DNA from: Taeniopygia guttata
Taxonomy: Eukaryota > Chordata > Aves > Passeriformes > Estrildidae
DNA length: 64,000 nt
Direction of reading: 5' to 3'
Assembly: GCF_048771995.1 (NCBI RefSeq)
Contig: NC_133028.1
Span: forward strand, 72,276,501 to 72,340,500
The notes beneath the pieces were generated by a model. That model made no database searches, was not told the origin of the DNA, and worked only from the letters and a program-made list of their open reading frames with translations. The translations under genes and the position numbers were made by a program. Of this stretch, positions 1 to 11,717 are shown one piece after another. Numbering within the stretch: the first letter of the stretch is position 1; every line of letters begins with the position of its first letter.

Positions 1-2054
1 AGCTGGCAAGGGAAAGTCAGAGGAGCTTATCTGCACCAGTGTAGTCAAATTAAATCAAAAAAGTGTAAGGAAAATGAAGATTTGGGCAACGGGCATTGCA
101 GTTTGAGAAGGCGCACCCAAGTCACAAATTTATGAAAGAAAACAATTTCTGCATGGGAACAGTGGCTCTCAAGGTATTTGAACTACACTGGCTCTTTCCA
201 AAAGGAACATGTGTCTATTCCCTGAAATCTGACAGGCATCATCAGAATGAGGGGTCAGATTAATGATCCAAATATGCCGTGACTAAAGCTGAGGACTGTC
301 CCACACAGTCACCTTATATACACAGGTATGTAAATACACACCCACCTCAAAGCCTTCCTGAAGACTGACAGATTCTGACAACTTTGCATACACAGATGAC
401 ATTCAATCCATTATTCCAACCAGTTCCCAAAGTTCTCAGTCATTTAAGATTTATATCTTAGCTCGCTGATGGAATCCACTTTATTTCCAGCAAAGAAATA
501 TTGAACAAGGAAATTGGAGTTAAGCAGTTCACAAGTATGAACCTAACTCTGAAGAAAAGATTTTATGCCATATTTGCATTTGTCTGACAAAGTTCAAGAA
601 AAGCTATTTCTATACCCATTTACTGGTACATCAATGCAATGGGAGGCTGAAATAAGGACTACAGGATGTCTGTATGCACTTTTTTCCATCATATCTAGGC
701 AATGATTACTCAAAGACTATCCTCATATCACACATTTTCAACAATTAGTTTTTTTCAGGAAAAACAATTCAGGGAACCTGTATGTGAGATATAACCATAT
801 ACAGTCTCCTTGAGGAAAATTCTCACTGAGTTGTGTCAACTCCAAACAGTGAAACAAGATTTTCAGGAGCCATGGCTTTTCAAAGCTCAAATATTTCAGT
901 GTTCTGTATACACTGGAAGAGCATAAAATAGGTAATTCTGACTTAATTATAGGTTCTTGCTGTAATTGTTACTGAGAAACACCAAAATATTTTTTTATTA
1001 TTTTTTATTATTAAAAATATCTCTTTGCCTCTTCTAATAGAAGTTCCTAATACTTCTCTTTTTTTTTTTTTAAAGCCCATTTTTTAACTTCTATGAAGGA
1101 TGATACCCTCGGCATTTTTGTTTTCTGACAAGACAGGGCAGCGAGGTCACTTTTTTCCATGGGGAACACACAGATGTTCCACCTGGTGTGGCATTGCTAG
1201 GTGACCTCTCATCACATCAAGATGCCAGCAAGCTGCTCCACTGCCAGCCTCTTCCTGAACCATGGCCATGGTGATGGGCATCATGAGAAATTTGAAACTT
1301 CCTAAACTGGAAATCAACAAGTCACAGAATCACTGATCCTTGCGCAGGGGGAACAGATATCAGAATTTTTATGCTGGCTTTAATGCTCATTACAAATTCA
1401 GCTATTTCCCATTACTCTAGAGATATGAAGGGGAGAGTCTAAATAAAGTTTAGTCCTCTGTAGGACCCAACAGTAAAATCCTTCAGCTTATTAAAAAATT
1501 AATTCAGTTTGGCATATTCTGTCTGTGTTTAACCCTTCTAAAGAATTCTTACATAAAGGTCATTTTTAATTTCTTAACAATATCTCCCAGAACAGACTAT
1601 TTAAGAATGACAGAAGCTCCAATACTTAAAGCCAAGGAATATATGCAATATATGCATGTCACTACATTTAAGCATTTGTATTAGATTTAAAACAAACAGG
1701 CAGCTTACTAACCAGATCAGTACAAAAGCAGTTTCTCTAATCGAGTTGGCACCAGTTCACAGAAAATATAATTTGAAAAGGTTCACATTTAAATGAAACT
1801 TGCTTTTCATGCTCAAATGTCATTCCAAACTCCAAGGATGAGGTATTAACCCTTCATTCCCTTTGATTTAATGAAACTCAGCACTGAGCTTGAATAACCT
1901 TGACTGTACTTACTCACCACATTACAAAAATTAAACAAAAGATCCTGTTTGCAATCACTTAATTCTCAGAAATGCCAACCAAAAATACATGGATAAACCT
2001 ACAGTTTGCAGTTAAACTTGTGCCTTTAACCTTCATCATGGGTGGGGCAACCAG
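1..2054. other. Gene-free AT-rich unique sequence
   Basis: No reading frame, RNA gene or recognisable transposon was seen. A pure T run lies at about 1059-1071. The part from about 1100 to 1300 is more balanced in composition than its flanks, but nothing in it could be identified. Confidence 0.5.
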
Positions 2055-2300
2055 AATAGATATCAATATAAATATAGATATAGATGATATAGATAGATAT
2101 AGATTAGATATAGATATAGCTTATATAGATGATATAGATATAGATATAGATATAGATATAGATATAGATATAGATATAGATATAGATATAGATATAGATA
2201 TAGATATAGATATAGATATCGATGATATAGATATAGATATAGATATAGATATAGATATAGATATAGATATAGATAATATAGATATAGATATAGATGATAT
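2055..2300. repeat. GATATA hexanucleotide microsatellite array
   Basis: Tandem array of the hexamer GATATA. The longest pure stretch is about 2131-2219 (about 15 copies) and a second is about 2224-2274 (about 8 copies). They are separated by a short interruption containing GATGATATA, and degenerate copies flank both. Because the unit is six bases long, all frames stay open: one strand reads as alternating Asp-Ile and the other as Tyr-Ile or Ser-Ile. The frames of 154, 102 and 73 codons here are therefore products of the repeat and not genes. A further AT-rich simple stretch follows at about 2431-2480. Confidence 0.97.
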
Positions 2301-4814
2301 ACACAAACTCATACACATTTGTGGCTGTCTTTCCACACACAACCCGATTTGCCTTGAATTCTATCTTTCTGTAAAAACTAGAGAAGGAAATGGAAAGCAG
2401 CTTCTGGTGCATATATATTTACATGCACACAGATAAATATATATAAAAAGGGAGAGATATATAGATATATATATACACGCAGCATATTGATGCCAGCAGG
2501 AATATTAGAAACCCAGCATGAGTTGTATCTTTACTTTCCACTGTGCCCCACAGGCACCTGGTTTTGTTGAACCCAAACTCTGTCAGGAAGAGCAGTCTGA
2601 TACATGTCTGCTGCTCACAGTCAAAAGCAGCAGGTATCAAAGGACACAGAGGTTTTTCTGTGCAAATTTGTTTGCAGGGTTAGAAGTAGATGGGTTTTCC
2701 ATGACCCCTGTTTATGGTGATCCTATGTAATTTCCAACAATGGAGCTGGAGCGATCTCACAGTTTCCTCAGCGCTCAGATTTCTTTTATGAGATGTAGAG
2801 CTTGAATTGGTATTTCTAAAATACCAAATACTCTTCCTGGGTGTTGTCCCAGTGGTCACACTGACCTGCTGCAAGCCACTTTGGTTTCACTCAGTGCCCT
2901 TTGCTTCCCTTCATTCTTCAGACCTCTCTGCCTGAATTTTATTTTTTTTTTTAACAGGATGGTACTTCTCATTAGTGGAGCTTTTGAATTACTGAAAGGC
3001 TGTGTAACATTTAATTAGTCTTTATCTTTACAAGTAATAAAATGAGTACCTTTAGGTAAAAGAAGGCAGTCTCCGGCGTGCCGCTGGATAACAGCAAGTT
3101 TTTTGATTTTTTATTCAAATAGCTATCAAACAGATTATAATTTTAGCTTCATTATTTGGCTAATTCACATTTCCTTAAAAGACACATGAGAGCAGGTTTA
3201 TAAATATTGCAACAAAGAAATTTGGAGTCAAGAGTAAGAGAGGTTTCGAAGCTGACAGATCAGAACAATACTTGCAAAAATACAGTTTGTATTACCTGTA
3301 AACTGTTCGGTGTTAGCTAGTTTCATCTAAATAAAACTATCCAAAACCTTCTGATTCTTTTGAAAATTATCTGTTGATTATTGACACACCACATCTTAGT
3401 TTTGATTCATCTTCAGTATGGTCATATAATTTTCAAATATTAGAAATCTCCTTTCAAAATTTATCAATGTTTTTGACTTTGTCATCCAACCAGACTGCAA
3501 AATAAAAAAAAAAAAGAAAACAATAACAACCCTATAAAGAACAAGATAAATTTTAGAGTTTTGAATTCAAGACTGGATTCTCCCAAAGACATATTGCACA
3601 TCCACTTTATGTGACAGAAAAAAATTTGATATTGTCCAATTCAAGTTTTCAATCTATACAATGTTCATCAAACTGCAAGTTTGCTTCTTTTGACTAGTTG
3701 ATGCAGAATAAATGCTATTTTTTAAAGTAATGTGACATGAATATTTTGTAACAATAGCAAAGAGTGGCTAAGGCAATAACATCACACTTGTATTTCCAAA
3801 TACTAAGATGCCACATGGAAAACCAAAGGATTTCCAGAAACCCTTTCTGGTGACATATTGAGGTTACTGTGAATCTGTTTCTGGCAGCACCAGGATGACA
3901 TCTGCAAATTCCTAACTTGTGGGTGTTGTGGAAAACAAAAATGACTGATCATATTGAATAATTCTTGTGGCTAGCCAAGCTCATCTAAGTACTCCCAGTA
4001 ATGCACAGCACTGGTTATTATTGCTTCTCATTTTGGTGATAAACACACCTTCCACCCTCCTGCTCGCTGAAGAACAGGTAATCTGGTTGAGTTCCATCTC
4101 TAGCATAGTTTTTCTATTTCTATTTCCTTTTTGACCACTCTTTTGATCTGTCCACTTCACTGTTCCCCTCAACTTTCAGCACAGTCCTCAAGGTTAATGT
4201 TCCTCAGTATAGTAAAAGCAGAGTGTGCCATTTCAATTTCTTCAGGAAAAAGAAAACATTGAACTACAAGCATAGAAAATTTAATTATGTTGCTTTCTGT
4301 TTGACATTGGACAGCTTGTTCATGTACACAGAAAATATCTACAGCCTCAACGCCATTCAAAGACGTTAAATGGGAATAAATCCCTGATCTTAGTATTTGT
4401 AAAAAATTAAAACATGAAAGACAGCTCTGTAGTGCAAAACAGGATTTAAATCAGTGTTTTGTGTAAAAAGAAATTATGTCATCCTGGTATGTAATAAACA
4501 AAATACATGTTAAGAAAAAAAATGCAAGTTAGTAGTGTGGCATTTCTTGACCTAATTGTAGAAACGCTATAAATTATACAATTTAACTTAATTTCTAAAA
4601 AAATCTCTAATTGCTATAGTTCTAAATGGAGAGACTTGTGTAAGCAAAGCAAATAATTAGTCTGTAATGCATACATGACCTGGAATAAACAAATAATGGC
4701 AATTACAAGTGGGAAGACACAAATTATTCGACAGTGTTGACAGCGATCTCTGTACCTTTGGTTTTAATTTGTTTTAAAAAAATGAATTTACATTCTAAAT
4801 GAAAGCAGAAAGAT
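2301..4814. other. Gene-free unique sequence
   Basis: No gene was recognised. Apart from the simple AT stretch near 2431-2480, the content is unique AT-rich sequence. A good polypyrimidine tract and AG acceptor ends at 2958, followed by a 19-codon frame and an AATAAA near 3036. No other splice or homology evidence supports an exon there. Short A runs occur near 3507. Confidence 0.45.
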
Positions 4815-4841
4815 TTTTCTTTTTTCTTTTTTTTTTTTTTT
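4815..4841. repeat. Poly-T tract
   Basis: Nearly pure run of T broken by one or two C. No retrocopy body or target-site duplication could be attached to it, so it is listed only as low-complexity sequence. Confidence 0.9.
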
Positions 4842-7800
4842 GTGAGAGTGGAATAACTTAAAATGCAACAATGTATGGCAAGAAAGAAGCCATCAGGATG
4901 AAAAGGAATTAATTTTCCCTGTCTCACTGTATTCACTAGAGCAGCCTCAACAATTTATTTTGCTGGGTTTTTTCCCCTTCTCTGGGTTTTACATTTACAC
5001 ATGAGTTCAGCATCTTTCTAGCTGATGAAAAAAGAACGTACAAAGGGAACACTTTATTTCTGTTTGAACATGAAAGGTCTGTGATACATGGCTGCTTTTC
5101 CTAGCATTTGGTCAATATCTGCAATAAACAACAGCTGGCAGTTTGTTGAGAGGGTCCAGAAGGCTCTGTGCAACCAGGATTTGATTCTCTTTAATGTACA
5201 CCTATAATAAACTAGTTTTTAACCAATAGACATGGCCAATAGACCTGTTTTTTTCTGCTTTTTTTTTTCCTTTTCTAGGCAGTCAGGGGATAGGAGGGAA
5301 TATTTTAATATTAATAACATTCAGTGTATATAAATACAATTTGACCTCAGTAAATGCCAAAATAAATTTGAAAGCAGAAGCAACATACAACTTCTATAAA
5401 GATATATTGCAACCAGTATTGTATCAATCTTTTTAGATATTTTTAAGCTACTCTTTTTGTGAGAGCAAGGGATGTAGAGGGAGAATCTGGTCAGTTATTC
5501 CTTGTTTGGTCAAGGTTTGTTACTTTTCCAGTGTCCTTGTTCTCAAAATTGGTTAAAGCTTTTGAAAACAAGGCCATTACTTCAAATTTTATATTGCATA
5601 AAGCAGAATAACATGGAAAGCCCTAATGAAAATGGAAATTGGTAAAGCAATTTACAGCTGGAAAAGGTGTGAGAATATCAGCTTCAGACTTGTTGAATAC
5701 TTATGAACTGCAAGGATCTCAAGAAATCTGCCTTTTTAGCAGAAAACTGCCTTTTTAGCTTAAATATGGTTCACTGTAGTGCAGTAGATGAGAGAAAAGT
5801 TCTCATGAACAGAGAAGGCACAATATAACTTTACAACTAATTATTAAATAGAAGACACAGTTAGAAATACAATTACTTGCTACCTTCACCTTAGGATCAT
5901 TACTGCCAAGGCAGACTAATAACACAATTACTTTCACAAGAAGTTCTTATTTTGCTGAATTAACAGAAACCGGTAGATGTACAATTTAATATGCAAATTG
6001 AAAAAGGGAGTTGTAGAATTCTGGCAAGATTTCCCCTTTTATTGGTGTGTGTTCATTATTTTAAAAGGAATCTAGATACATATCTTGAACTCAACTAACT
6101 ATTCTTTCTTTCTTTGTTTCTTTCTTTCTATCAAGTAATGGCTTCTCATCTTAATTGCTACAAATTGAGATTTCCAAAATTGCTGAAGGGAGTGAAGTGT
6201 TCAATTCACTGCGAAAGCCAGAGGGAGAAAAGTGTGTTGCATCAAGTCTGAAATTCAAATGTTCACCCTTACACTGTGAAATAAATGCCACCTGGATTTT
6301 AATTAACCCTTTTATTAAAGGACTTGCAAGCATTTATGAAATCTTTCATATTAAATACATGTTATGTGGATTTTTTTGGTAAAAAGACATTGCCATCGAA
6401 GAGGTTCAGATTCTTTTGGTAGTTCTTATATATTAATTTGTCTGGTGAAGACTTTCAGAATTACAGCATTATTTTAGAATATTTTTAAAGATATATGCAT
6501 ATTAAAAACAGCTGAGGAATGGGATATAATTTTTAATTTTATATGACTCTAGAATGATACTGTGTTTCAAAACAGATATCACGTTCACTGTAAGCTACTT
6601 CTTTCCTTTAAAATGTTCTTAAAGTGTATTTTTACTTTGTATTAGTGAAAAAAAAAATCAAACAAAAACAATAAATAGTTTCACAGACATATAATCATGC
6701 CAAGGGACAGCTTTGGATATGAGAGGATCCAGTGTTACTTCAAGCTCAGAGGATAAATTGTTAAGTGAAATATGGTGGGCAGAATTTAGTCCTGGCTTTC
6801 CTGATTGGATATTTTTCATTTCAGCATTTAATTTAATTTTGTTCATTTAAAATTGGAGCACATGCTGAAAGCTGCTTTTCCTATATTCCAGCTTGAATTC
6901 TTAAGCTACTAAGCATAAGCAGTCATTTCTTTTCTCCATTAGGAGAATACCTAAGTTTGACCTGAGGTCTGTAATGTCAGAAGTTTCATTTTTTTGACAC
7001 CTGCTGATAAAACAAAATACAAAAACCTCTCTACATGTCAAGGCTCTTGATACATTGGGTTTTTTTTTTCACTCACCACCATTTTAAGGCCATGTCTGCA
7101 CAAATATGTGGAAGCACATACAGCAGACTTGATATTCTGGTTTTTCCTTATGTCCTTACATGAAAATAGCTACTGCATTTGTGGTGAAGCTCAGCCTTGG
7201 ATAAGGCAGCTTTAAAAAGATGCAGCCATGTGCTGTAAATCTGCTCAATCTTCTATTAAATTTTAATTAGATAGGCTTAAAAGTCAACTTATCAACACCT
7301 GGACATTCTTCAGAATAAAAAGGAGGGCAGGTGTCTTCAGACTTAGGCAGTGGTTGAGCTGGATTTTAGGATTACAGTTATATGTCTAAGATTCCTCTTC
7401 AAAAATCAAGTTGCTTCTTTTAAAAACGATTAAGTGGAGTAACTCCCCCTACTTACACCAACAGGAAGAATTTTTGTGGAATATGCCCTCAACAATGTTT
7501 TGAAATTGATTAATTTCCCCAACTGGAATTGGTAAAGGTTAGAACCAGTCCAATCAAATGGGACAAATATTTGATCTAACGCTGTGATCTGTGCTTCCAG
7601 TAGCTTTTCAATAGCTACTGTATTCAATATATTCTACTTCTTCATTTCACTATGACCTGATCCTGCTGGATACTGTTAGAATTTTCACAAATGTAGGATA
7701 TTTTCAGGCCAAAATGACAACAGGTGCAAAACTCCTCTTTAATTTTCTCCTAGTGTTTTCAGTTGTCATGGGATCAGGTCTTGGGAGACTAATATTATTG

Positions 7801-8380
7801 GGCCACGTATCCTTAGGTGGCAAAGGCCTAGATTCTGGAAGAACAGATCCCATTAATTAAGGGCAAAAATCTGAATTTCTGAAAATAATTCCTGTTGCTG
7901 AAACTTCCATCAGGTTAACAGGCTACAGAGATACCTACAAAGAGACCTCATCTCCCTCTCTGGCCATTTTTCATGCAATTGACCATAAAATAGCTCAGAA
8001 TTGGAAGTTATGGGGATTCATTAGTGGTAGTAGGACTGTATTAATGCACTACTTCTCTTCAAGCTAATTAGCCCTGCTACACACCTTGAGTACTGTCCAG
8101 GCATAAATAACTGCAAGTACTTATTCCATATGAAAATATTAGTAAGTACAGTGAAAAAAAAAAAAAATCACTTTAACGTGCCCTAGAGTTTTCTTTCATA
8201 TAAAATCCTGTGTGGTTATCATCGAGCTCAGGCTACTCTTGCTGAGATCATATCTGTTACTTAAGCACAACCAGGGAGTGCCAGCTACCTCATGTATTAC
8301 CAGCAATCTAAGAAGTAATGTTCTTGTCAGGAGGAACAGCTGCTCAATTCATCTTACTCTGCCCAATCACAACCTTGTAT
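4842..8380. other. Gene-free AT-rich sequence with minor repeats
   Basis: No gene was seen. A short TTTC microsatellite lies at 6102-6130. A 13-bp direct repeat, CTGCCTTTTTAGC, occurs twice near 5729-5760. Short poly-A or poly-T runs occur near 5260, 6650, 7060 and 8157. All frames here are 60-75 codons with no recognisable domain. Confidence 0.45.
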
Positions 8381-9080
8381 AATAATGCTGTGCTCCTCCA
8401 GAGAGGAACAGAACGTTTCCTTTTGTCTTCATTTACTGTTTGCCGTTCCCCCCTTTATAAATAATATGCTGCAGTTAGGAACCCTCATGCTGGTAAAATT
8501 AAAAAATTGTTTTCTGTTTGGCATCCAAGGACCTGCAAGACAACATGAAGAACTGGAGCGTGTGACCCTTTCTAACAAGAAAAAGTTGAAAGCCTGCAGT
8601 TTAGGCTTGGCTGCTAATTTGCCTTTTAACAAATGACACATCTGTCTTCTACCACACACGCACTGTTCCTTGCTCTGGTGGTGTCCCTGCAATACCTGTG
8701 GGGAACCTACAGCCAGGGAAGAGAGGACTTTGTGGTAATATATCTTACTCCGAGTATGCACAGCTGCAAAGGAGGCTGCTACAACCCTGGCAGCCCCCAA
8801 GGAAATATTATTCATTATGTATTTACAGTTATTGGATTAAAACTCTGTAATGTGCCCTGTTCAATTAATAATAATACAGAGCAGAATGAGCTATGAGATG
8901 CATTGTGCCTTTTAAAAGATCTAATATAAGAAAAGACAAGCAGTTTGTCCTAATGAATGCATCTAATTGGTGCACTTTATTATAAAACACTGGAACAGCA
9001 TTTTTCACGAGGCAGTTCTATTTGTAACAGGCTGCCTTCAGCACGTCAGGGCGTAATAAATGTGCTACAGACTAGAACTG
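8381..9080. other. Balanced-composition block, candidate conserved noncoding DNA
   Basis: This block lacks simple repeats and transposon signatures and has less extreme composition than its flanks. It contains several TAAT-core, homeodomain-like sites, for example TCTAATTGG near 8963. An 87-codon plus-strand frame (8633-8896) begins with a stretch that resembles a signal peptide, but it overlaps a longer opposite-strand frame and shows no family signature. Calling this a regulatory element is an inference from appearance only. Confidence 0.2.
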
Positions 9081-10614
9081 CTGATTAGTATTTCTGGAAG
9101 CCCAGGAAGTTACTAGAGATTGTTTGCCACTGCAGAAAGACCTTCCAAATCCTCACGGAGGGACCTGCAGCACTGAGACCCATTAGGGATTTGGGATTGT
9201 CCTTTTGGAGTCAGCCCACTGGATATGCATGGCACCTGAACAGCCAAAACAACAACAAAAAAATTGCTGGTACTTTGTTGTACCCCTGGTGACTTCCACA
9301 GTGCTGATATATAAAAGGGGCTTTCAGTAAATACTGCCTTGAACACGGCTTTCACAGCAACAGCTGGAGACAGAGGGATGGTTTATGTATGACTGTAACT
9401 CACTGTCCACATCATCCTTTGTTCATTTTTGATGAATGCAAAGAGGAAGAAAGAAAGGATGCACATGCAAGATTTCTTTTGAGGTATGAGAAACAAAAAA
9501 GCCCTAGAGGCACTTCTAAAAACACACCTTAAAGCCTTAGAGGAAAACAGTCAACAGTGAATATTCCTTTGGCAGGACCTGTACACAGAATGACATGGCA
9601 GCGTTCAAGCAAAGCAGTTTAGATAATACAGAGTCTATGCAGAAATCAAATCTATGCTGAAGAAATAAAAGACTATGAAAGGAGTGAGCTTTGACTCAGA
9701 ATTCTTTTGTTTTCACTCTCAATAACTAACAAGAAGTTTTTCAGGCCTTTAAATCCCAGAATTGCAGTTCATTTTATTTTCTCGGTTTTTGAAATAAAGG
9801 ATACGCAAAAGAAGCTTCCATTGGAAAAATAAACATGCTTTCAGGTGCAGGAGACACTTCAGTCTTTCTAGGATGCCTTTTGGTCTCATCAGTAGCTTCA
9901 TTTCCCTTGGTATTCACTGCTGAAAGACACACCCTGCATTTTTAGCTGGGGCTGGCAGTCCATTAGCCTGAACCTGGGAATGTCTCCCAGCTTTATGGTG
10001 TTATTCAGCCTAACAGCATTAATCTGCCTTAATACAGCTTCCTATAATAAGATGGATCCACCCCATTACTTTTACTAATTTATCTGAAAGAACAGAGGCT
10101 CCCACCCTGGTTGCTTGGGCATTGTCCTGGTATCTGTAGTGTTGAAATCCTGCTGATTCTGTGTAATATGAAATAATAAATTATATTGCCGTACAGGGAG
10201 AGTATGACTGTGTATTTACCTTCATAAATACTCCTGTCCCTGAGAAAGGCAACTTTATGAGGAGGGAGTAGTACAAATGAGGTCATGGGTTATAAGCAAA
10301 CACACTTGTATATGTATTACACCTAGGAGTCTAAGACAGAAATGTTCAAATAAGGTAAAGGGAGAAATTAGGCTTAAGGCTACTGCATCCCTTTTTCTGT
10401 CACTCAATACACAAGCTGATTGGCCTCAATTATCCAATTCCATTTCCACACCAGCCCAGGCTGACAGACTGAACCACAGGGAAGCAGGGTGGCAGCTCTG
10501 GATGACATGCACCCCTCAGGACCAGGCTCTGCTGGCACTGCCACTGGTGCCGAGGCACGTGTGTATGATGCACAAAATGGTCCAGGGTGGGACTGTTTAC
10601 TCATCTCCACTTTG
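9081..10614. other. Gene-free sequence left of LTR B1
   Basis: No gene was recognised. The last 200 bases before the LTR are relatively GC-rich. The 170-codon frame that starts at 10277 runs across the LTR boundary and is judged a chance frame. Confidence 0.45.
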
Positions 10615-10732
10615 GATTTTTGTTAAAGACCACCCTAGGTTGTGGGGTGGCTCCGTGTGGTGGAAAAGTCTCTCCTCCAACCTGTGCTTCCAAAGAAAGG
10701 CTCAGCAGTCTCTGTTGTTGGTCTCAAGGCAG

Positions 10733-10738
10733 TTTATT
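10733..10738 (-). terminator. Polyadenylation signal of LTR B1
   Basis: AATAAA on the minus strand, in a block shared with the other two family B LTRs. It lies about 140 bases downstream of the proximal TATA motif in sense orientation, which is a normal LTR arrangement. Confidence 0.6.
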
Positions 10739-10874
10739 GCAAGTTATCTAAAAGATTTTCTCCTGGAGCTGCTGTGGTTTGCTCAGTAGCTCAGGCAGAG
10801 GCACACACACACCCTGACATCCTCTCTGACTCCCGACTGCTTCTTCTCTCCCCCTCTGCCCAGGGCTGCTGCTG

Positions 10875-11033
10875 TCTTTTATATGTACATTATGTGTTAC
10901 ATGGGTAAAGTTTTCCCCAATGCCTATTACCTATATTAAATGGTGCTTTTCTATCTTTTATATGGTACATTACGTGTTACATGGGTACAGTTTTTCCCCA
11001 ATGCCTATTACCTATATTAAATGGTGCCTTTCT
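10875..11033 (-). repeat. 79-bp tandem duplication of the LTR B1 TATA region
   Basis: Two adjacent copies match closely. Each begins (plus strand) with TCTTTTATAT and ends with the segment reading TATTAAATGGTGC plus a few bases. Read in sense (minus strand) each copy carries ATATAAAAGA, so the predicted core promoter is present twice. Neither sister LTR (45974, 61587) shows the duplication. Confidence 0.85.
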
Positions 11034-11391
11034 ACTCTAAACCAATCTGTGAGTGCCAACATCACCCAGAACATGGAGGTGAGGAAGAAGAGAGAGGGAG
11101 GACAGGGCAGGCCCAAATCCCTCCATCTTAAAACTTCTGACCCCCATGTACAAAACCAAAACCCCCCTGTACAGCACTCAAAAATTCTTCCCTTTACTTT
11201 GTGATTACTTCTACTATAATATCTAAACTTTTTTGACTTCTTGTTCTTCCTGCAAGGTTGGTAAATTGTTCCATGGTTCAAACCCAAAATCACAGCTGTT
11301 TCCAGCTGCCTGCCAGGGTCTCAAATGCTTCTGACCTGGGCCTGGAACATCCAAAAATGTCTGAGGGACATTTTGAGTTCCCACAGATTTT

Positions 11392-11641
11392 GGCTAAGCT
11401 AGCTCACGTTAGACTTCACGTCATGCTGAGAGCAGCAGCGTTAGCTCAAAGTGAGAGCACCAGGTAGGCAGAACAGGTGGTCACAAAGAGCTCAAAGGCC
11501 ACTATTCAGCCACAATTGCCTGCAAATTGCTGCCTCCAAGCAGCTACTGCGTTTTTTCTGGCAGTGTCCCCAAATCTGCTAATTTACAGAAATGGGATAG
11601 ACTAAGCCTCCAAGCCTGAGAGCATAAAACATCTGTCTGAA
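11392..11641. other. Unique sequence between LTR B1 and a CR1 tail
   Basis: No gene or repeat was recognised between the right target-site copy of the LTR and the CR1 fragment. Confidence 0.4.
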
Positions 11642-11717
11642 GGTGTCCCTGCTTGTTACAGAGGGTTGGGCTGTAAAGATCTCTTTCAACCCAAAAGATT
11701 CTTTGGCTCTATGATCT
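11642..11717 (+). mobile_element. CR1 LINE 3'-end fragment
   Basis: The sequence follows the order of the CR1 3' terminus: GGTGTCCCTGC, then GGGTTGG, GATCTCTTTCAACCC, and finally a degenerate ATTCTTTG...CTATGATC tail related to the ATTCTATG repeat that ends CR1. Only the terminal 75 or so bases remain. This fits the severe 5' truncation typical of CR1 copies, and the divergence suggests an old insertion. Confidence 0.8.

Larger units (their letters stand above)
10621..11385 (-). mobile_element. Solo LTR B1, class II-like endogenous retrovirus
   Basis: This 765-bp LTR lies on the minus strand. The plus strand reads TGTTAAAGAC at the left edge and GTTCCCACA at the right, so the sense element starts TGTGGGAAC and ends in CA. 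Identical 6-bp copies of GATTTT flank it at 10615-10620 and 11386-11391, as expected for a target-site duplication. In sense orientation it has ATATAAAAGA promoter motifs and an AATAAA polyadenylation signal (10738-10733). A 79-bp tandem duplication (10875-10953 and 10954 to about 11033) makes it longer than its relatives. It shares the poly(A) region and a U3 block around 11071-11130 with the LTRs at 45974 and 61587. No internal retroviral sequence is attached, so it is a recombined solo LTR. Confidence 0.85.

Noticed and set aside
1972..2436. 154-codon Asp-Ile-rich frame and its antisense Tyr-Ile frame
   Set aside because: Both are translations of the GATATA hexamer array, which keeps all frames open.
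2959..3040. Possible short terminal exon (strong acceptor, 19-codon frame, nearby AATAAA)
   Set aside because: It is too short and isolated for a terminal exon, and strong pyrimidine tracts are frequent in this AT-rich DNA.
8633..8896. 87-codon frame with a signal-peptide-like start and several cysteines
   Set aside because: It is overlapped by a longer opposite-strand frame (8429-8815), has no recognisable family and lies in ordinary noncoding-looking sequence. It is kept only as a point to test in the regulatory-block finding.
10277..10789. 170-codon plus-strand frame, the longest in the window
   Set aside because: It starts in unique sequence and runs into LTR B1 in antisense. No domain, no splice signal and no resemblance to a known family were seen.
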